This document shows, piece after piece, positions 6,183 through 8,536 of a stretch of 8,536 bases of DNA. The notes under the pieces were generated by a model that was given only the letters and a program-made list of their open reading frames with translations, was not told the DNA's origin and searched no databases. Position 1 is the stretch's first letter. Every line of letters begins with the position of its first letter. Position numbers and translations under genes: made by a program. This DNA comes from Clostridiales bacterium. Lineage in GTDB: Bacteria > Bacillota > Clostridia > Oscillospirales > Acutalibacteraceae. The DNA lies in assembly GCA_019417145.1 (NCBI GenBank), contig DXVY01000035.1, positions 1 to 8,536 on the forward strand, in the 5' to 3' direction.

Positions 6183-6725
6183 TTATTCTTCCTCCCGGTC
6201 CTCCGCCGGATCTCCATCCGCCTGCTCCCCTGCGGCGTGGGCCGCCTCGTCCTCCTCCAGCAGCTCCAACGCCCGCTCGTACAGGAAGGTGGGCACATAG
6301 ATCTCATACGTAGGCATGGGGGCGGCCATCATCTGATCATACCAATCGTCCGATTCGTCCAATTCCTCCCATTCCTCTACCTCGAGTTCTTCCGCCAAGG
6401 CGGTCTCTTCATCCGCCGGCGTCTCGGCCCCCTCTTCCTCGCTTTCGGTCCTGTGCAGGGGGAAGACGGGAATGCGGCAGGAGGCCAGCAGCTCGCTTAA
6501 ACGGATGGTCTCCTCCTCATCCTCCAGCCCGACCAGAAAAACCGGCTGTTCCTCGGGCGTGAAGACGCCGTCGGCAAAGGGGTCCATATCCGCCGGCACC
6601 TGGCGCAGAACCGCCGCGCCCGCGGCATCCTCCGCCGGCAACGCGTCCACCAGCGCCGCCCCGCAGTCGGCGCACTGGGTAAACCCCTCCCGATACTCGG
6701 TTCTGCATTGGGGACACCATGGCAT
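6183..6725 (-). CDS. Zinc-ribbon protein with DUF2007-like core and acidic insert
   Basis: A 180-residue, very acidic, probably cytoplasmic protein. The N-terminus MPWCPQC...CADC gives four Cys (C4, C7, C18, C21) in a CxxC-x10-CxxC zinc ribbon. A later segment (LVGLEDEEETIRLSELLASCRIPVF, then YEIYVPTFLYERALELLEE) resembles the DUF2007/putative signal-transducing fold found behind such ribbons in many Firmicutes. The two halves of that fold are separated by a Glu/Asp-rich stretch of about 45 residues, and the tail is again acidic. I chose the ATG at 6725 over a GTG at 6734 and an ATG at 6731 because those codons lie inside the ribosome binding site and family members usually begin at MPWC. No biochemical function is established. 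Only 51 bases and no terminator separate it from the esterase gene upstream, so the two probably share a transcript. Confidence 0.82.
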   Translation of the reverse strand: MPWCPQCRTEYREGFTQCADCGAALVDALPAEDAAGAAVLRQVPADMDPFADGVFTPEEQPVFLVGLEDEEETIRLSELLASCRIPVFPLHRTESEEEGAETPADEETALAEELEVEEWEELDESDDWYDQMMAAPMPTYEIYVPTFLYERALELLEEDEAAHAAGEQADGDPAEDREEE

Positions 6726-6729
6726 ATCC

Positions 6730-6738
6730 ATCACCTCT
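6730..6738 (-). promoter_or_regulatory. Ribosome binding site that fixes the zinc-ribbon start
   Basis: AGAGGTGAT on the minus strand contains GAGGTGAT, an uninterrupted match to the anti-Shine-Dalgarno end of 16S rRNA. Its GAGG core is eight bases from the ATG at 6725. The upstream GTG and ATG that would lengthen the protein by three residues are themselves part of this site, which makes them poor starts. Confidence 0.75.
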
Positions 6739-6776
6739 TCAGAAAATATAGCTTGTACGGCGCGTATGCGACACGC

Positions 6777-7412
6777 TCAAAGGTCAACGCCTACGGCCCG
6801 GCACCACTCGTCGGCAATCAGGCCGTGACCCGCATAGGAGGGGTGCACGCCGTCGGCCGAATAATAACTTCCAGGGCGCTGGACATAGGCCGCGGCAAAG
6901 GCGCCGTCCAGGGGAACCAGGGTCGCTCCAAACTCCAAAGCAAGCTTGCGCACAATCTGCAATTTGGGATCCAGGTCCTCCCGCCACGCCTTCCGATCCT
7001 CCGGGTTGGGCAAAACGAAGGGTTCCAGCATAATGATGCGCGCGTCCAGCTTTTCCTTTATGTCGGACAACATGGCGCGATATTGCCTTTCAAAGGTTTC
7101 GGCCGTGGTAGGATTATTTGCATCATACCGCCGCCACACGTCATTGATGCCGATGAGAATGGATACCACCGTGGGCTTGGGATCCAGATCCAGGCAATCA
7201 GCCTGAAAACGGGCCAGCATCTCGGTGGTGCGGTCTCCGCCCACGGCGCGATTTATAAAGGTCAGGTTCAAATCCCTGTACTTATGAAAGAGCAGGGAAG
7301 ATATGATCAGCGGGTAGCCTACCCCCAGATCATAAAAGTTGTCCCTGGCCCTGCCGCAGTCGGTCACACTGTCGCCCTGGAACAAAATCACATCGTTCTT
7401 TTTCAATAACAT
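6777..7412 (-). CDS. Cytoplasmic SGNH/GDSL-type hydrolase (esterase/deacetylase)
   Basis: A 211-residue single-domain SGNH hydrolase, the fold of rhamnogalacturonan acetylesterase, lysophospholipase/TesA and many carbohydrate O-deacetylases. All four blocks are visible: GDS with nucleophile S15 (QGDSVTD), the oxyanion Gly in NRAVGGD (G59), GIND with N90, and DGVHP with D187 and H190 completing the catalytic triad. There is no signal peptide or lipobox, so it acts inside the cell, most plausibly on acetylated sugars or oligosaccharides after uptake; the substrate is inference. The ATG at 7412 has GAGGTG seven bases upstream. It has its own promoter and is followed closely by the zinc-ribbon gene. 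It is not obviously linked to the mannosidase, which has a separate promoter and is divided from it by a terminator. Confidence 0.92.
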   Translation of the reverse strand: MLLKKNDVILFQGDSVTDCGRARDNFYDLGVGYPLIISSLLFHKYRDLNLTFINRAVGGDRTTEMLARFQADCLDLDPKPTVVSILIGINDVWRRYDANNPTTAETFERQYRAMLSDIKEKLDARIIMLEPFVLPNPEDRKAWREDLDPKLQIVRKLALEFGATLVPLDGAFAAAYVQRPGSYYSADGVHPSYAGHGLIADEWCRAVGVDL

Positions 7413-7455
7413 CCACGAACACCTCGCTGTTTATTTGGCGTTTTTCTACGCCTCT

Positions 7456-7484
7456 ATTATACGGTCCGTCCCCCGGTTTGACAA
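7456..7484 (-). promoter_or_regulatory. Sigma-A promoter of the esterase/zinc-ribbon unit
   Basis: On the minus strand TTGTCA (7484-7479, five of six to consensus) and a perfect TATAAT (7461-7456) are separated by 17 bases. The predicted start is near 7449, with a leader of about 37 bases to the ATG at 7412. It lies between the addA stop codon and the esterase start, so the esterase need not depend on read-through from addA. Confidence 0.82.
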
Positions 7485-7488
7485 GCGC

Positions 7489-7510
7489 AATTTCCAAATA
7501 ATTGGAAATT
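7489..7510. promoter_or_regulatory. Perfect 9-bp inverted repeat next to the esterase promoter, candidate operator
   Basis: AATTTCCAA (7489-7497) and its exact complement TTGGAAATT (7502-7510) flank a 4-base centre. The repeat ends four bases upstream of the -35 hexamer and five bases after the addA stop. On RNA it would be an AT-rich hairpin with no T-run in either direction, so it is a poor intrinsic terminator. Dyad symmetry of this length beside a promoter is typical of a regulator binding site, but no regulator gene is in view. Confidence 0.45.
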
Positions 7511-7515
7511 TGGGC

Positions 7516-8536
7516 CTATGCGTCGGACCCGTAGGGGGATACGGAAACGGAGGCCGACAGTCGGAAGGAATAAAGCAGGCACTCCTTGACCGGCTTCTGA
7601 TAGGATTCGGCCAGCGCCGCGGCGTACATTTGCAGCTGCTCGGCATACAGCGCGGCCAACTCTTCCGGCCGCTTGACCCTGTCGGTCTTGAAATCCAGGA
7701 CCACCAGCCCGTCTTCCTCTAAAAACACGCAGTCGGCCACGCCCTGCACCACCACGTATTCCTCCGTCCATGCGGCCGGCAGGGTGGGGTCGATCTGCCT
7801 GGCGGGCAGCTCGGTGAGGAAGCGCACCTCCCGGTCGATTTGTTTGGCGGCGGCCATCCGCCTATAGAGGGGACCGCTGAAAAAGGCGGACAAAACCTCC
7901 GTATCTACGGCCGCCGCCTGTTCGGCCGTCAAAAACCCCCGGTCGGTCAGCCGCCGCAGCTCGGCCCCCGGATCGGCCGCCGCGGCTTCATAGTCGGCAA
8001 ACTGCATAAAGGCGTGCACCGCCGTGCCCCTTTCGGCCGGCGTCAGGCCGGATCTTCCCAAAAAGGCCGGGCGGCGGGTGCAGGCAAAGGCCTTTTGCGT
8101 CCGCCGTTCCACCAGACGGGCCACGCCGGTCTTGGCCGCCAGCCCATTGAGGCGCTCGTAAGGATAACGGTAGGAAAACCTGGACGCCAGCCTTTCCTCC
8201 AAGGCCCACTGCTCCTCCTCCGTTCCACAGGCCTCCTCCTGATCCGGGGCGGCGGAGGGTTCCCGGGCGGCCGTTTCCGTCGCCGAGGCCGGCCTATCTT
8301 CCCCGTCCTCCAGCCGGATATCCAGCCTGCCCTCCGCCGGAACCGGTGGAAATGACGCGCCGCACATGGCGCGCAGCCCGGCCCCGTCGGGGTGCAGCAG
8401 GGCCGCCGTCAGCAGCCAGTCGGCATATCCTCTGGCCGCCAGCACGGTTGCCGGTTCCACGGGCCCGGCCTGGTTTCCGCCGATCTGCGCCGCCAGGCGG
8501 CGCAGGCTCCTTTCCAGATTGTCCTCGCTGACCAGC
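7516..8536 (-). CDS. addA: ATP-dependent helicase/nuclease subunit A (AddA), C-terminal part, runs off the right edge
   Basis: The reading frame is open to the window edge; 339 codons and the stop are visible, so only the C-terminal quarter to third of a protein usually above 1100 residues is present. AddA with AddB forms the RecBCD-like helicase-nuclease that resects double-strand breaks. Seen here are the YRYPY...AAKTGVARL stretch that precedes the nuclease domain in AddA, the GTAVHAFMQF motif (His codon 8014-8016), and the RecB-type nuclease core with Asp of QGVAD followed 13 residues later by LDFKTD (Lys codon 7687-7689). QLQMYAAAL and a final beta-strand follow, typical of the end of AddA. 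The PD-(D/E)xK residues look intact. An acidic, low-complexity linker precedes this domain. The helicase motifs, and addB if conserved in the usual order, should lie beyond the right edge. The stop at 7516 is a TAG with no clear intrinsic terminator after it. Confidence 0.93.
   Translation of the reverse strand, partial: LVSEDNLERSLRRLAAQIGGNQAGPVEPATVLAARGYADWLLTAALLHPDGAGLRAMCGASFPPVPAEGRLDIRLEDGEDRPASATETAAREPSAAPDQEEACGTEEEQWALEERLASRFSYRYPYERLNGLAAKTGVARLVERRTQKAFACTRRPAFLGRSGLTPAERGTAVHAFMQFADYEAAAADPGAELRRLTDRGFLTAEQAAAVDTEVLSAFFSGPLYRRMAAAKQIDREVRFLTELPARQIDPTLPAAWTEEYVVVQGVADCVFLEEDGLVVLDFKTDRVKRPEELAALYAEQLQMYAAALAESYQKPVKECLLYSFRLSASVSVSPYGSDA

Noticed and set aside
6735..6776. A separate promoter for the zinc-ribbon gene
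   Set aside because: TTGAGC-N17-TACAAG and an isolated TATATT are present on the minus strand, but neither pair is close enough to consensus; co-transcription with the esterase is simpler.
7441..7515. Intrinsic terminator for addA
   Set aside because: The palindrome just after the addA stop lacks a T-run in the transcript direction and no other GC-rich hairpin is present.

Overview
The window looks like chromosomal DNA from a GC-rich, gut-type Clostridia (Oscillospiraceae/Ruminococcaceae-like). The evidence is an AddA-type recombination nuclease, strong AGGAGG-like ribosome binding sites, canonical TTGACA/TATAAT-type promoters, and a very large secreted glycosidase with a dockerin tail. All five convincing genes are on the minus strand, so transcription runs from high to low coordinates. 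The taxonomic placement is inference from gene content only.

Layout from right to left, in the order of transcription: (1) 8536-7516, the C-terminal part of addA, running off the right edge. (2) 7412-6777, a small cytoplasmic SGNH/GDSL esterase with its own promoter at 7456-7484, and a 9-bp perfect palindrome at 7489-7510 just upstream of it. (3) 6725-6183, a zinc-ribbon protein with a DUF2007-like core and an acidic insert. It is probably co-transcribed with the esterase, and both end at a strong terminator at 6142-6177. (4) 5947-1607, a 1446-residue secreted GH92 exo-alpha-mannosidase. Its modules are signal peptide, F5/8-C-like, beta-sandwich, GH92, F5/8-C-like, FIVAR-like and dockerin. 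It has its own promoter at 6009-6036 and terminator at 1551-1586. (5) 1215-238, an orphan DmpG/HMG-CoA-lyase-like aldolase-fold protein with a textbook promoter at 1264-1292 and a terminator at 176-212.

The window is a series of independently promoted and terminated units, not one pathway operon. The best functional story is the dockerin-bearing mannosidase. It is secreted, carries carbohydrate-binding-type accessory modules, keeps the expected GH92 catalytic residues, and should dock onto a cohesin-bearing protein encoded elsewhere. This suggests an N-glycan or yeast-mannan trimming enzyme displayed in a complex. The aldolase-like gene is the least understood: the family is recognisable, but a catalytic His of true 4-hydroxy-2-oxovalerate aldolases is replaced and no partner dehydrogenase is nearby. 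I see no mobile element, CRISPR array, rRNA or tRNA. No obviously new multi-gene system is present; the points worth a second look are listed as findings.
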